A stretch of 64,000 nucleotides of DNA from Qipengyuania aquimaris (GCF_009827445.1 NZ_WTYI01000001.1:590162-654161), one strand, 5' to 3'; positions 18,438 through 27,595 are shown, counted from the first letter of the stretch. The notes: generated by a model not told the origin, from the letters alone. Made by a program: numbers and translations.

Positions 18438-19067
18438 ATGACCGAAACTCCGTGCCAGCTTTACCTGATCTCCCCGCTCGAAACGGGTGGGGATTTTCCG
18501 CAGCGTCTCGAACGGGCGCTCGATGCCGGGAAGGGCGTCGTGACCGCGTTCCAGTTCCGCGTGAAGGGACTGGACCAGCACGATGCTGCCGCGCTCGCCG
18601 AGCCGCTGCAGGAAATCTGCGCAGCTCGTGAAGTGGCCTTCATTGTCAATGACGACATTTCGCTCGCCAAGCGGCTCAAGGCCGACGGTGTGCACTTGGG
18701 CCAGGGCGATGGCGACCCGCGCGACGCAAGAGAGGAACTCGGTCGCGAAGCTCAGATCGGCGTGACCTGCCATGGCTCTCGCCACCTTGCCTTGGAAGCG
18801 GGCGAAGCCGGTGCAGACTACGTCGCATTCGGAGCCTTCTTCCCCAGCACGACCAAGGAAACCGAGCACACGGCGGACACGGACCTGCTCGAATGGTGGC
18901 ACGAGATGGTCGAAATCCCCTCGGTCGCGATCGGCGGGATCACGCCTGCCAATTGCAAGCCCCTGATCGAGGCCGGGGCAGACTTCCTGGCCGTGTCGGG
19001 CGCGGTCTGGTCGGGCGATGAAGTCGAGGCAGTTCAAGCCTTTGCGGAGCAAATCGCCGCCGCGTGA
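18438..19067 (+). CDS. thiE: Thiamine phosphate synthase
   Basis: A 209-residue TIM-barrel enzyme that joins the pyrimidine and thiazole halves of thiamine. Motifs: FQFRVKG, FIVNDDISLAKRLKADGVHL (pyrimidine pyrophosphate site), GVTCHG, DYVAFGAFFPSTTK and AIGGITPANCKPLI. ATG 18438 starts the family-like sequence. The position directly after the aldolase suggests loose co-transcription; thiamine diphosphate is the cofactor of the nearby transketolase and of the branched-chain E1. No thiamine riboswitch was seen upstream. Confidence 0.88.
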   Translation: MTETPCQLYLISPLETGGDFPQRLERALDAGKGVVTAFQFRVKGLDQHDAAALAEPLQEICAAREVAFIVNDDISLAKRLKADGVHLGQGDGDPRDAREELGREAQIGVTCHGSRHLALEAGEAGADYVAFGAFFPSTTKETEHTADTDLLEWWHEMVEIPSVAIGGITPANCKPLIEAGADFLAVSGAVWSGDEVEAVQAFAEQIAAA

Positions 19068-19083
19068 GTTGTAGCTTCCGAAA

Positions 19084-19106
19084 GGGGCGGACTGCGCCCC
19101 GTTTTT
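19084..19106 (+). terminator. Rho-independent terminator after thiE
   Basis: GGGGCG, loop GACTG, CGCCCC, then G and five T residues, starting 17 bases after the thiE stop. Confidence 0.8.
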
Positions 19107-19117
19107 GGGGAGCACTC

Positions 19118-20329
19118 ATGCGCCAATTCCTGTTTATCGCCGCCTCGTCCCTCGCTCTTGCCGCCTGCGGCATGGATGGTGCGGAGGACGACACCGATAC
19201 CAACACCGCTTCGGCAGAGACCGGGTCCGCGCCCGACCAAGGCTACGAAACCTATAGCGACGACAATTATGCCGACAGCATGGCGTCGAACGACGATGCG
19301 AGCGACACGTCAGGCAATTCCGACGCGCAGATCGAAGATCCCGAAGATCGTCCCGTAATGCAGGCGCAGATCGTGCTCGACCGGATCGGCTTCGGTCCCG
19401 GCGTGATCGACGGCAAGATGGGCATGAGCACCGAGAACGCTCTGACCGGCTTCCAGGAAGCGAACGACCTCGAAGTGACCGGCAAGCTCGACGAAAAAAC
19501 CAAGAGCGCCCTCGCCGAGTGGGACCGCATTCCCGCTACGCGCGTGGTGACGATCCCGGCCAGCTGGGGCGATATCGAATTCAAGGAAATTCCCGAAGAC
19601 ACGGCCAAGAAGGCCGAGATGGAAAACCTCGGCTACACCTCGCTCGACGAGAAGCTGGCAGAGCGGTTCCACACCACGGTCGAGGTGCTGCGCCAGCTTA
19701 ACCCGAATGGCCGCCCTGCAGGCGCTTCGGATTCGAGCGAGTCGAACACGAATGATGCCGAGGCCGATGCGCCCCCGACCAAGCGTCCCGTCGATGGCTA
19801 TTTCCGCGCAGGCCAGCAAATCCGCGTCCCGAATATCGGCGGCGACGCCATCGAGCCGGGCGCGATCACCGACAAGGGCTGGCAGCAGACGCTGGCCGCG
19901 CTCGGCGTCGGTAGCGACCAGCCTGAGGTCGATCGCATCGTCGTGAGCAAGTCGGAAGATACGCTCAAGGCCTATCAGGGCGACAAGCTGGTCGCCATGT
20001 TCACCGTCAGCTCCGGTTCCAGCCAGTTCCCCCTGCCGATCGGCGAATGGGATATTCTGGGTGAAGCCTATAATCCGCCATATTCCTACGATCCCGAGGT
20101 CCTTGGTGAAGGCGAGGGCGAAACCTACCAGCTTCCCCCCGGTCCCAATGGCCCGGTGGGTGTCGTCTGGATCGACCTGTCGAAGGAACACTATGGTATC
20201 CACGGCACGCCGGAGCCAGAAACCATCGGCCGCGCGCAGAGCAGCGGCTGTGTGCGCCTGACCAATTGGGACGCTGCACGTCTTGCGCGAATGGTGTCGC
20301 CGTCGACACAGGTGATATTCGAAGCCTGA
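19118..20329 (+). CDS. L,D-transpeptidase lipoprotein with peptidoglycan-binding domain
   Basis: A 403-residue envelope enzyme likely to form 3-3 peptidoglycan crosslinks or attach proteins to the wall. The start is ATG 19118 after GGGGAG. Residues 1-17 form a lipoprotein signal with lipobox LAAC. An acidic low-complexity stretch follows, then a peptidoglycan-binding type 1 domain (about residues 80-135, with GVIDGKMGMSTENALTGFQ). The YkuD domain occupies the last ~130 residues, with the catalytic motif HYGIHGTP and SSGCVRL holding Cys378. The M23 gene 17 bases downstream suggests a wall-remodelling pair. Confidence 0.9.
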   Translation: MRQFLFIAASSLALAACGMDGAEDDTDTNTASAETGSAPDQGYETYSDDNYADSMASNDDASDTSGNSDAQIEDPEDRPVMQAQIVLDRIGFGPGVIDGKMGMSTENALTGFQEANDLEVTGKLDEKTKSALAEWDRIPATRVVTIPASWGDIEFKEIPEDTAKKAEMENLGYTSLDEKLAERFHTTVEVLRQLNPNGRPAGASDSSESNTNDAEADAPPTKRPVDGYFRAGQQIRVPNIGGDAIEPGAITDKGWQQTLAALGVGSDQPEVDRIVVSKSEDTLKAYQGDKLVAMFTVSSGSSQFPLPIGEWDILGEAYNPPYSYDPEVLGEGEGETYQLPPGPNGPVGVVWIDLSKEHYGIHGTPEPETIGRAQSSGCVRLTNWDAARLARMVSPSTQVIFEA

Positions 20330-20346
20330 TCGGCTAGGGAGGGGAC

Positions 20347-21021
20347 ATGAATATCGTCGACCGCATTCTCACCATCGTCGTCACCGCCACGATTACCAGC
20401 ATCGTCTGGATCGTGGCGGGGGGTAGCCTGATCGAAAACGCGACCAGCGAAAGCCAGCGCAAGAACACCCGCCCTGCCGAAGTCGCGCCGAGCCCGGAGG
20501 CCACTCCCACCGGCGATGAAACTGCGGAAGAAGCCGCCGGTCTCGATACGGCAATGCCGACATCACCGGCACAGAATGCAAGCAACAGGCTGCTGATCCC
20601 GGTCAAGAACATCCGCATATCCGACCTGACCGATACCTTCAGCGATTCGCGCGGCGAAGGCGTACGCTTGCACGAAGCGATCGACATCATGGCCCCGACA
20701 GGAACCAGTGTCGTTGCGGCGGCACCCGGTACGGTGGAAAAGCTGTTTCGCTCGGATGCGGGCGGCAACACGATCTACGTGCGCTCGAACGATGGCGAGA
20801 CCATCCATTATTACGCCCATCTCGATGAATATGCGGAAGGGCTGAAAGAGGGCCAGCGCGTGCGCCGCGGTCAGCGGCTCGGCACGGTCGGCTCCAGCGG
20901 CAATGCCTCGGAAGAGGCGCCGCATCTTCACTTTGCGGTACTACAGACGACGGCTGATGCGGAGTGGTGGGAGCCCGCCAATGCGGTGAACCCCTATCCG
21001 CTGCTTACCGGAGAGCAGTAG
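20347..21021 (+). CDS. M23-family metallopeptidase, membrane anchored
   Basis: A 224-residue LytM-type peptidase. One N-terminal membrane helix (about residues 7-28) is followed by a Pro/Glu-rich linker of ~45 residues and the M23 domain. The zinc ligands are present: HEAIDIMAP (His and Asp) and HLHF near residue 197, so it should be active against peptidoglycan peptide bridges. ATG 20347 follows GGGAGGGG. It is 17 bases after the L,D-transpeptidase gene and probably in the same transcript. Confidence 0.88.
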   Translation: MNIVDRILTIVVTATITSIVWIVAGGSLIENATSESQRKNTRPAEVAPSPEATPTGDETAEEAAGLDTAMPTSPAQNASNRLLIPVKNIRISDLTDTFSDSRGEGVRLHEAIDIMAPTGTSVVAAAPGTVEKLFRSDAGGNTIYVRSNDGETIHYYAHLDEYAEGLKEGQRVRRGQRLGTVGSSGNASEEAPHLHFAVLQTTADAEWWEPANAVNPYPLLTGEQ

Positions 21022-21022
21022 G

Positions 21023-21394
21023 TCAGTCTTCGAGCGGGCCGGAGCGGTGACAGCGCAAGCGGCCGAGTTTTCCGTCGCCTCCCAATTCCTGCAGTAGCCC
21101 CGAGGAGAGCAGCATCATCCGATGCCCCTTCATCGGTCCGCGGGTGAAAGTGACGCGCTTGCCTTCGAGCAGGTATGTGCCGACGCCTTTGTCGGTGCGA
21201 TAGCTGGACGCGCCCGTAATCGCGAAATTATGCGCTTCCATCTCCTGCCAGGCAGGTCCGGTCGCGCTTCCGGGCAGTGCGCAGACATATTCGCCCTGTT
21301 CGAGCAGGCCCAGGCGGCCCTGAGCCTGTCCCGTGGCGGGGACGAGCGTGCAAAGCGAAGCTGTAGCGATGCTGATAGCGATGCGGCGTATCAT
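21023..21394 (-). CDS. Secreted hypothetical protein
   Basis: A 123-residue protein with a clear Sec signal peptide (residues 1-25, ending ATGQAQ). The mature part has two cysteines (VCALPG and LRCHRS) that could form a disulfide, and a beta-rich pattern. I do not recognise the family. ATG 21394 has GGAGGAA six to seven bases upstream; the open frame to 21640 is antisense to the efp leader. It is convergent with the M23 gene, one base apart. Confidence 0.7.
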   Translation of the reverse strand: MIRRIAISIATASLCTLVPATGQAQGRLGLLEQGEYVCALPGSATGPAWQEMEAHNFAITGASSYRTDKGVGTYLLEGKRVTFTRGPMKGHRMMLLSSGLLQELGGDGKLGRLRCHRSGPLED

Positions 21395-21556
21395 GACCAA
21401 TTCCTCCGCCGACCCATATAGGGCGGACAAGCTGAATTTTCCATTGCCTTGCCCCTTGGCCCCGGCTCGGGTAAGGCGCGCGGCGCACGACCGCCCCGCA
21501 CGAATCCGCGTGTCATCCAAGGGGCGGCGCTCTTTCACATCGAAGGCAGGTTCCTC

Positions 21557-22120
21557 ATGAAGATCAGCGGCGTGGACATCCGTCCGGGCAACATCATCGA
21601 ATACGAAGGCGGCATCTGGAAGGTCGCCAAAATCCAGCACACCCAGCCCGGCAAGGGCGGCGCCTACATGCAGGTCGAGATGAAGAACCTGCAGGATGGC
21701 CGGAAGACCAACGTCCGCTTCCGCAGCGCCGACACGGTCGAAAAGGTGCGCCTCGATACGCAGGAATACCAGTTCCTCTATGAAGACGGCGACATGCTGG
21801 TTTTCATGGACCAGAACACCTACGAGCAGATCAACCTGCCGAGCGACCTGTTAGGCGATGCCCGCCCGTTCCTTCAGGATGGCATGCAGGTGAAGCTGGA
21901 ACTGTGGGAAGAAAAGCCGATCTCGGTCGAACTGCCCGCACAGATCGAAGCCGAAATCGTCGAGGCCGATGCCGTGGTGAAGGGCCAGACCGCTTCGTCC
22001 AGCTACAAGCCCGCCGTGCTCGACAATGGCGTTCGCATCATGGTCCCGCCGCACATCGAAAGCGGCACGCGCATCATCGTCGACGTCTACGAACAGAGCT
22101 ACGTCGGCAAGGCGTCCTGA
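21557..22120 (+). CDS. efp: Elongation factor P
   Basis: A 187-residue translation factor that rescues ribosomes stalled at proline runs. It has a KOW-like N-terminal domain, two OB folds, and the loop [10 protein letters not shown] with the tip lysine at residue 33, which in many bacteria is modified; no modification enzyme is in the window. The C-terminal region [17 protein letters not shown] is typical. The preceding ~160 bases hold no gene on this strand and should contain its promoter. Three bases separate it from the next gene. Confidence 0.96.
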   Translation: MKISGVDIRPGNIIEYEGGIWKVAKIQHTQPGKGGAYMQVEMKNLQDGRKTNVRFRSADTVEKVRLDTQEYQFLYEDGDMLVFMDQNTYEQINLPSDLLGDARPFLQDGMQVKLELWEEKPISVELPAQIEAEIVEADAVVKGQTASSSYKPAVLDNGVRIMVPPHIESGTRIIVDVYEQSYVGKAS

Positions 22121-22123
22121 TCC

Positions 22124-22477
22124 GTGGGCAAGTCCATCGCCAGCCGGTTCGACAATGTCGATATCGCCAGGAGCACCCTGCGTGCGGTCATCATCAACGA
22201 TGACGAACTGACGCTGGAGATGGATTTCTGCCTCGAGCCCGAGCACCCCGAATACGAGGCGCCGGGCGAGGGCGAGGAATGCTGCTTCCACCCCGGAATG
22301 CTCAAGTTCGCGGGCATTTCCAAGCTTAGCCTAGACCGCCGCGAAACCGGCGGCGAGGGCAAGCAACGCCGCTTCGCAATCGACAAATTCAACATTGAAG
22401 GCACGAAATTCGACATGGCCTGCGAGTGGGGGGACATCCACCTGCAAGCCCGTTCGATCCGCGTGCTCACCGAGTAA
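22124..22477 (+). CDS. Conserved hypothetical protein between efp and suhB
   Basis: A 117-residue soluble acidic protein starting at GTG 22124, three bases after the efp stop and ten before suhB. It has no signal peptide and no membrane segment. Two adjacent cysteines (EECCFHPG) and an alternating hydrophobic pattern suggest a small beta-rich fold. I do not recognise a family. The tight spacing in an operon and normal codon use support it as a real gene. Confidence 0.65.
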   Translation: MGKSIASRFDNVDIARSTLRAVIINDDELTLEMDFCLEPEHPEYEAPGEGEECCFHPGMLKFAGISKLSLDRRETGGEGKQRRFAIDKFNIEGTKFDMACEWGDIHLQARSIRVLTE

Positions 22478-22486
22478 GAGATACCC

Positions 22487-23305
22487 ATGGCCGCAATTTC
22501 CGGACTGATCCGCGTTATGGAGAAAGCCGCGCGCAAGGCGGGTGGCCGCCTGCGCCGCGATTTCGGCGAGATCGAACATTTGCAGGTGAGCCGCAAGGGC
22601 CCTGCCGACTTCGTGTCGAAAGCCGACATGCGTGCAGAGCGCACGATCTACGACGAGCTGCTACAGGCGCGCCCCGACTGGGGCTTCGAAATGGAAGAAG
22701 CCGGCACCATCGAAGGTGCCGAGGGCATGCCGCGCTGGATCGTCGATCCGCTCGACGGCACCAGCAATTTCCTTCACGGCATCCCGCATTTCGCGATCAG
22801 CATCGCGGTGCAGGAGCGCAAGCTGGGCAGTGACGATTGGGGCGATGTCACCGCCGCCGTCGTTTACAACCCCGTAACCGACGAAACCTTCTGGGCAGAA
22901 AAGAGCCGCGGTGCATGGCTTCACGACGGCCGGTTGCGCGTCTCCTCGCGCCGCGCGCCGTCCGAAGCGCTGATCGCGACCGGCATTCCCTTCCAGGGGC
23001 ATGGCGATTTTTCCGAATGGTCGCGCATCTTCGGTGCCATCGGTCCCAATGTCGCAGGCATCCGCCGCTTCGGCGCGGCCTCACTCGACCTTGCGTGGCT
23101 CGCGGCAGGCCGCTTCGACGGTTTCTGGGAAAGCGGTCTAAACGACTGGGATACTGCAGCCGGTTGCCTGATCGTGCGCGAAGCAGGAGGCTTTGTTTCC
23201 GACTTCCGTGGCCGTTCGCAGCCGATCCATTCAAAGCAGGTGCTTGCCGCGAACGACGTCCTGCACTCCAAATTGCACAAGATGCTGGTGGGCGCGCTCA
23301 AATAG
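22487..23305 (+). CDS. suhB: Inositol monophosphatase family protein (SuhB)
   Basis: A 272-residue Mg-dependent phosphatase. The metal-binding motifs are EMEEAG, WIVDPLDGTSNF and, near the end, NDWDTAAGCLIVREAGG, the full set of the family, so it should be active. In bacteria SuhB hydrolyses inositol-1-phosphate and also takes part in rRNA antitermination complexes; which role applies here cannot be told. It is the last gene of the efp transcript, before tRNA-Leu. Confidence 0.93.
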   Translation: MAAISGLIRVMEKAARKAGGRLRRDFGEIEHLQVSRKGPADFVSKADMRAERTIYDELLQARPDWGFEMEEAGTIEGAEGMPRWIVDPLDGTSNFLHGIPHFAISIAVQERKLGSDDWGDVTAAVVYNPVTDETFWAEKSRGAWLHDGRLRVSSRRAPSEALIATGIPFQGHGDFSEWSRIFGAIGPNVAGIRRFGAASLDLAWLAAGRFDGFWESGLNDWDTAAGCLIVREAGGFVSDFRGRSQPIHSKQVLAANDVLHSKLHKMLVGALK

Positions 23306-23319
23306 GGTGAAAACAGCGC

Positions 23320-23348
23320 TTGATGGCATGGGCGAGCGGGGCTAATCC
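23320..23348 (+). promoter_or_regulatory. Possible promoter of tRNA-Leu
   Basis: TTGATG, a 17-base spacer and TAATCC, ending 16 bases before the tRNA. The -10 lies in a GCGGGG/CCCCGC hairpin that has no T-tract. Confidence 0.4.
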
Positions 23349-23364
23349 CCGCCGTCCATCATGG

Positions 23365-23449
23365 GCCTCCGTGGCGGAATTGGTAGACGCGCTCGACTCA
23401 AAATCGAGTTTCTTACGAAGTGCCGGTTCGAGTCCGGCCGGGGGTACCA
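23365..23449 (+). tRNA. tRNA-Leu (anticodon CAA)
   Basis: An 85-base class II tRNA. Anticodon stem CTCGA/TCGAG encloses loop CTCAAAA (CAA, codon TTG), a long variable arm follows, the T-loop is TTCGAGT, and CCA is encoded at 23447-23449. Confidence 0.96.
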
Positions 23450-23532
23450 CACGCTCTTTGCCGTAACCTTCTTGCCTGCCGGCACGAATGGTGGTGCATG
23501 ACAGCCCACAAGGGGCGGCAAGGGGACTAATC

Positions 23533-24129
23533 TTGAAAACACAATCACTGGTGGGCGCGGTTGGCGCAGCGCTCCTGCTTACCGTGGCGAGCCAGGTGTT
23601 CTACATCACCGTCGTGTCGGGTTCCGAGAATGAAATGTTGCGGCCACTGACGTGGTTTACCGAGCTTTTCGCTTTCTCGGCAGTGTCGATCTTCGCGCTG
23701 GCCCTTGCCGCACGCAGGCCGGACCAATCGCCTCTATGGGCTGCCATCGCGGTGTCGGGTATGCTCAACCTGCTCCAGGTGGGCATGGGCCTTTCGATGT
23801 TCGCACCCGCCATGGAAGCCAGCGAGAGCGAGCCGCAATTGTTTGCGGCCATCCTTGCAGGCGCATTCTTCCTCTACTTCCTCGCCAAGCTGATTCTCGG
23901 CGCGGTGGCTATTGCGCTTGGCAGCGGCATTTGGCGCAGCGGCCCGGTCTGGGCGAAGGGCCTTGGCGTTTTGACGGCGCTTGCCGGGCTGGGGGCTATC
24001 GGCCTGAACCTGCTCGCGATGGTGGATGCCAAGGCGTGGACCTTCCCCGCTGGCGGCGTAGGCACGGTCGCGACCGCTCTCGTGGCTTTGTCCCTGCTGT
24101 GGGCGGAAAGAGCGCGCAGTACCGCGTAA
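23533..24129 (+). CDS. Six-helix membrane protein of unknown function
   Basis: About 198 residues with six predicted membrane helices spread evenly along the protein, short loops, and an acidic loop (ASESEPQ) between helices 3 and 4. No recognised motif. I prefer TTG 23533, since AGGGG lies seven bases upstream; an ATG at 23488 would add 15 residues that do not look like a protein start. It stands alone after tRNA-Leu, 63 bases before the SLC13 transporter, so they may share a transcript. Confidence 0.7.
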   Translation: MKTQSLVGAVGAALLLTVASQVFYITVVSGSENEMLRPLTWFTELFAFSAVSIFALALAARRPDQSPLWAAIAVSGMLNLLQVGMGLSMFAPAMEASESEPQLFAAILAGAFFLYFLAKLILGAVAIALGSGIWRSGPVWAKGLGVLTALAGLGAIGLNLLAMVDAKAWTFPAGGVGTVATALVALSLLWAERARSTA

Positions 24130-24192
24130 TCAGCCGGTCGAGGCGCGAAAACCCTTGATATTCCTGCCTAGCGGTGGAATTCATCGCTGCGA

Positions 24193-26028
24193 ATGATCGG
24201 CATGCCGTCCTATCACGCGATTGCCGCAATGGCGGTTACCCTCGCCATGTTCGTCGCCTTTGCGCGCGGGCGAATGTCCATTGAGATCATCTCGCTCCTG
24301 ACAATCGCGGTTATTGCGGTCGGTCTCTATTTCTTCCCACTCGAAGGCAGCGCACCCACGGACGGGCTGCAACTCGCTTTCTCGGGCTTTGGCCATTACG
24401 CCCTGATCACGATCTGTGCGCTTATGGTGATGGGGCGCGGCCTTGTCGTCACGGGCGCGCTTGAGCCTGCAGCGCGCTTTCTCGAGCGGGTGTTCAAGGT
24501 AAACCTCCAGCTGGGACTGCTGTTCTCGCTGGTGGTTTGTTTCGTCCTTTCCATGGGCGTCAACAACACGCCCGTCCTGGTCCTGTTGATCCCGATTTTC
24601 GTCGCCTTGGCGGAACGTGGGCTGATGCCTGCATCTAAAACGCTGATTCCGCTCAACGCGGCATCGCTGCTAGGCGGTCTTGCGACCACCATCGGGACAT
24701 CGACCAACATCCTCGTCGTTTCCATCGCGGTGGACCTGGGGATGGAGCGAATGGGCGTGTTCCACTTTACCCCGATCGTCATCGTCGCCTGCCTGGTCGC
24801 CTTGCCATACGTCTGGCTAGTCATGCCGCGCATGCTGAAGAGCAACCGGATCGAGCAGGTGCACGCCCTGCGCAAGTTCGAGACGCGCCTGCGTATTACC
24901 GAGAATTCTATCCTGAACGGACGCGAATTGTCCGAAGTGGCCTCGCGCCTTCCCGACGGGATCGAATTTCATGACGTTCCGCCGGGACTTTTAAGGCCGC
25001 AGCATCGCTTGCTGATGACCGGCACGCACGAAGCGATCGAAGAAGCAATGTCAGTCCTGCGCGGCGACGCAGCGCCCAGCTGGGTAATCGACCGTATTCG
25101 CCGCAATTCGCATGACAAGGGCGTCGACATCGCAGTCGTCGAAATGACCGTGACTGCGGATTCGCGCCTGATTGGCCGGACGCTGCCGAGCTCAGGCATT
25201 GCAGACCTTTACGGTGTTGCCGTGATCGGCACGCACAGGCCAGAGCGCTTGCTTGGCGAAAAGGACCAGTACTCCGAAGGCGGCGACATGCGCCTGATTG
25301 AAGGCGACGTCCTGCTCGTGATGGGCCTGCCTGCGGATATCGAACATTTCGAACGTGCCGACGGCCTGCTGACACTGGAAGGCCGGCGTGAATTGCCGCG
25401 TCGTTCCAAGGCGGTGCTCGCGGCGACGATCATGGGCGCTTCGGTGGCGCTCGCATCCGTAGGCCTGCCGTTTTACGGATCGGGCGGCTTCTATCTCCTG
25501 AAGGTTCCGATTGCGATTTCGGCGCTGCTCGGTGCGATCCTGATGTTCGTGACCGGATGTGTGAAATTCGACCGTGTGGGCCGCGCCCTTTCGGCCTCGG
25601 TCATCGTGCTGGTCGCGGCCAGCATCGCGCTTGGCCGTGTGATCCTCGAAAGCGGGGCGGCGGACTGGATCGGCCTGGTGATGGCCAGCGGCCTGCAATA
25701 TCTCACCCCGGCCGCATCGCTTGCCGTGATCATGCTCACCATGACGCTTATTACCAATTTCGCCTCGAACGCCACGGCTGCAACGGTCGGCACGCCCATC
25801 GCTTTTGCCATTGCGAACCAGCTGGGCCTGCCGCCGGAACCGATGGTTCTGGCCGTCCTTTTCGGCTGCAACCTCTGCTACGCGACCCCGATCGCTTACC
25901 AGACGAACATGCTGATCATGTCGGAAGGCAGCTACGAATTCTTCGATTACGTGCGCACTGGCGTGCCATTGGTGATCATCATGGTCGTCGCGCTCTCCGC
26001 CACTCTCGTTTTCACCTACGGGCTCTAG
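24193..26028 (+). CDS. SLC13-family permease with TrkA-C domains
   Basis: A 611-residue transporter. About five N-terminal helices carry MGVNNTPVLVLLIPI and TTIGTSTNILVVSIA, the family's first substrate and cation site. A soluble block (about residues 225-400) has two TrkA-C-like halves (PPGLLRPQHRLLMTG and IEGDVLLVMGLPADI). A second membrane bundle follows, with the symmetric site NFASNATAATVGTPI. Members carry sulfate or dicarboxylates with Na+, or act as anion transporters; the substrate is uncertain. ATG 24193 and ATG 24202 are both possible starts. Confidence 0.85.
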   Translation: MIGMPSYHAIAAMAVTLAMFVAFARGRMSIEIISLLTIAVIAVGLYFFPLEGSAPTDGLQLAFSGFGHYALITICALMVMGRGLVVTGALEPAARFLERVFKVNLQLGLLFSLVVCFVLSMGVNNTPVLVLLIPIFVALAERGLMPASKTLIPLNAASLLGGLATTIGTSTNILVVSIAVDLGMERMGVFHFTPIVIVACLVALPYVWLVMPRMLKSNRIEQVHALRKFETRLRITENSILNGRELSEVASRLPDGIEFHDVPPGLLRPQHRLLMTGTHEAIEEAMSVLRGDAAPSWVIDRIRRNSHDKGVDIAVVEMTVTADSRLIGRTLPSSGIADLYGVAVIGTHRPERLLGEKDQYSEGGDMRLIEGDVLLVMGLPADIEHFERADGLLTLEGRRELPRRSKAVLAATIMGASVALASVGLPFYGSGGFYLLKVPIAISALLGAILMFVTGCVKFDRVGRALSASVIVLVAASIALGRVILESGAADWIGLVMASGLQYLTPAASLAVIMLTMTLITNFASNATAATVGTPIAFAIANQLGLPPEPMVLAVLFGCNLCYATPIAYQTNMLIMSEGSYEFFDYVRTGVPLVIIMVVALSATLVFTYGL

Positions 26029-26147
26029 GCCTTCCCTACGGCCTCCGGGCGTGCCAGACAGTTGCGCAATCGAACGCCGGAAGTGGCTCCGGGGATTCCT
26101 TCCCCTGGACCGTGCTCCACGTGTTCCACTCTGTGGGGGAGATACCA

Positions 26148-27482
26148 GTGAAGTCCAACTTGCGTCCTACACTCGCCGCGCTCGCCGTGATGGCTTTCGC
26201 AACACCCGCCTCGGCGCAGGACCTGCGCGCTTCGCTGGCCGACGACATGCCCGGCCTGATGGAACTTTACCGCGACCTGCACGCGCATCCGGAATTGAGC
26301 TTCGAAGAGCACAAGACCGCTGCCAAGCTGGCCAAAAGGATGCGTGATCTCGGCTTCGAGGTGACCGAAGGCGTCGGTCAGACCGGCGTCGTGTCGGTGA
26401 TGAAGAACGGTGACGGTCCGGTGGTCATGCTGCGCGCTGACATGGACGGACTGCCGGTGATCGAACGGACGGGGCTGCCCTTCGCCAGCAAGGAAACGGC
26501 AACGCCTGCCAGCGGCGTGACGACCGGCGTCATGCACGCCTGCGGCCACGATACGCACATGGCTGGCTTCATCGGCGCGGCGCAGCTGCTGGTCGAGCAT
26601 AAGGATGACTGGCAGGGCACGCTGGTCATGATCCTCCAGCCCGCAGAAGAGCTTGGCCTTGGCGCGATCGCGATGATCGAAGACGGGCTCTACACGCGCT
26701 TTCCCAAGCCGGACTACGTGCTGGCCTTCCACGATGCCGCTGCGCCCGCTCCGGCAGGCACCATCGGCTATACGCCGGGCTATGCGCTGGCCAATGTCGA
26801 CAGCGTCGACATCACAGTGAAGGGCATCGGCGGGCATGGTGCTTATCCGCACACCACGGTCGACCCGGTGGTGCTCGGCAGTGCCATCGTGATGAAGGTG
26901 CAGACGGTGGTGAGCCGCAATTCCTCGCCGCTCGATCCGGCGGTGATTACGGTCGGCAGCTTCCATGCGGGAGCAAAGCACAACATTATCTCGGATGAAG
27001 CCAAGCTGCAGCTGACAGTGCGCAGCTATTCCGACGAAAGCCGCCAGCTGTTGCTCGATGGCATCCGCCGCGTTGCGAAGGGCGAGGCGATTACGGCAGG
27101 CTTGCCCGAAGAACTGCATCCCGTGGTGACGGTCGAAGATCCATATACGCCCTCGACCTTCAACGATCCGGAATTTTCCGAAGAGCGCGCCGCATCCTTC
27201 CGCGCTCGTTTCGGCGAGGAGCGCGTGATGCAGTGGCCGGCGGTCATGGGAGGCGAGGATTTCAGCCAGTTCCGCCGCGCGTCGCCCGAAGACGTGAAGA
27301 GCATGATCTTCTGGATCAGTGGTACGACCGACGAAATGCTGACCGCGCTGAAGGAAGAGGGCAAGCCGCTTCCCTCGCTCCATTCGCCGTTCTGGGCCCC
27401 CGATGCAGAGAAGGTGGTGGCGACCGGCGCCGAAGCGCTGGCCGGTGCCGCGCTCGACCTGATGCCGCGCAGCGGAGGCTGA
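26148..27482 (+). CDS. M20-family metallohydrolase, periplasmic
   Basis: A 444-residue amidohydrolase/carboxypeptidase of the M20D type. The start is GTG 26148, with GGGGGAG seven bases upstream. Residues 1-23 are a signal peptide ending PASAQ. Metal-site motifs: LRADMDGLP, HACGHDTHMAGF, QPAEELGLG and a final MGGEDFSQF; the dimerisation domain is in between. These enzymes release amino acids from N-acyl or peptide conjugates. It ends at a strong hairpin terminator. The in-frame extension upstream to 25557 is a shadow of the transporter. Confidence 0.9.
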   Translation: MKSNLRPTLAALAVMAFATPASAQDLRASLADDMPGLMELYRDLHAHPELSFEEHKTAAKLAKRMRDLGFEVTEGVGQTGVVSVMKNGDGPVVMLRADMDGLPVIERTGLPFASKETATPASGVTTGVMHACGHDTHMAGFIGAAQLLVEHKDDWQGTLVMILQPAEELGLGAIAMIEDGLYTRFPKPDYVLAFHDAAAPAPAGTIGYTPGYALANVDSVDITVKGIGGHGAYPHTTVDPVVLGSAIVMKVQTVVSRNSSPLDPAVITVGSFHAGAKHNIISDEAKLQLTVRSYSDESRQLLLDGIRRVAKGEAITAGLPEELHPVVTVEDPYTPSTFNDPEFSEERAASFRARFGEERVMQWPAVMGGEDFSQFRRASPEDVKSMIFWISGTTDEMLTALKEEGKPLPSLHSPFWAPDAEKVVATGAEALAGAALDLMPRSGG

Positions 27483-27493
27483 CCCATAAATTG

Positions 27494-27532
27494 ACGGCCG
27501 CCGCAGCATTGGGGGTGCTGCGACGGCCGTTT
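27494..27532 (+). terminator. Hairpin terminator after the M20 hydrolase
   Basis: A 15-pair stem with one mismatch, from ACGGCCG to CGGCCGT, and a seven-base loop. It is 11 bases after the stop; the T-tract is short (TTTCTCC), so it is strong in structure but weak in U-run. Confidence 0.6.
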
Positions 27533-27595
27533 CTCCTCCCCAGGAGAAAGTATGGTCCGCGCTATCGTATCAATGCTTGAGCGCGGACGATCAGT

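Noticed and set aside
18414..19115. A 233-residue minus-strand frame over thiE
   Set aside because: It is a shadow of thiE; thiE has clear motifs on the plus strand.
23342..23548. A 68-residue frame containing PRPDSNRH
   Set aside because: It is the familiar artefact of reading the antisense of tRNA-Leu.
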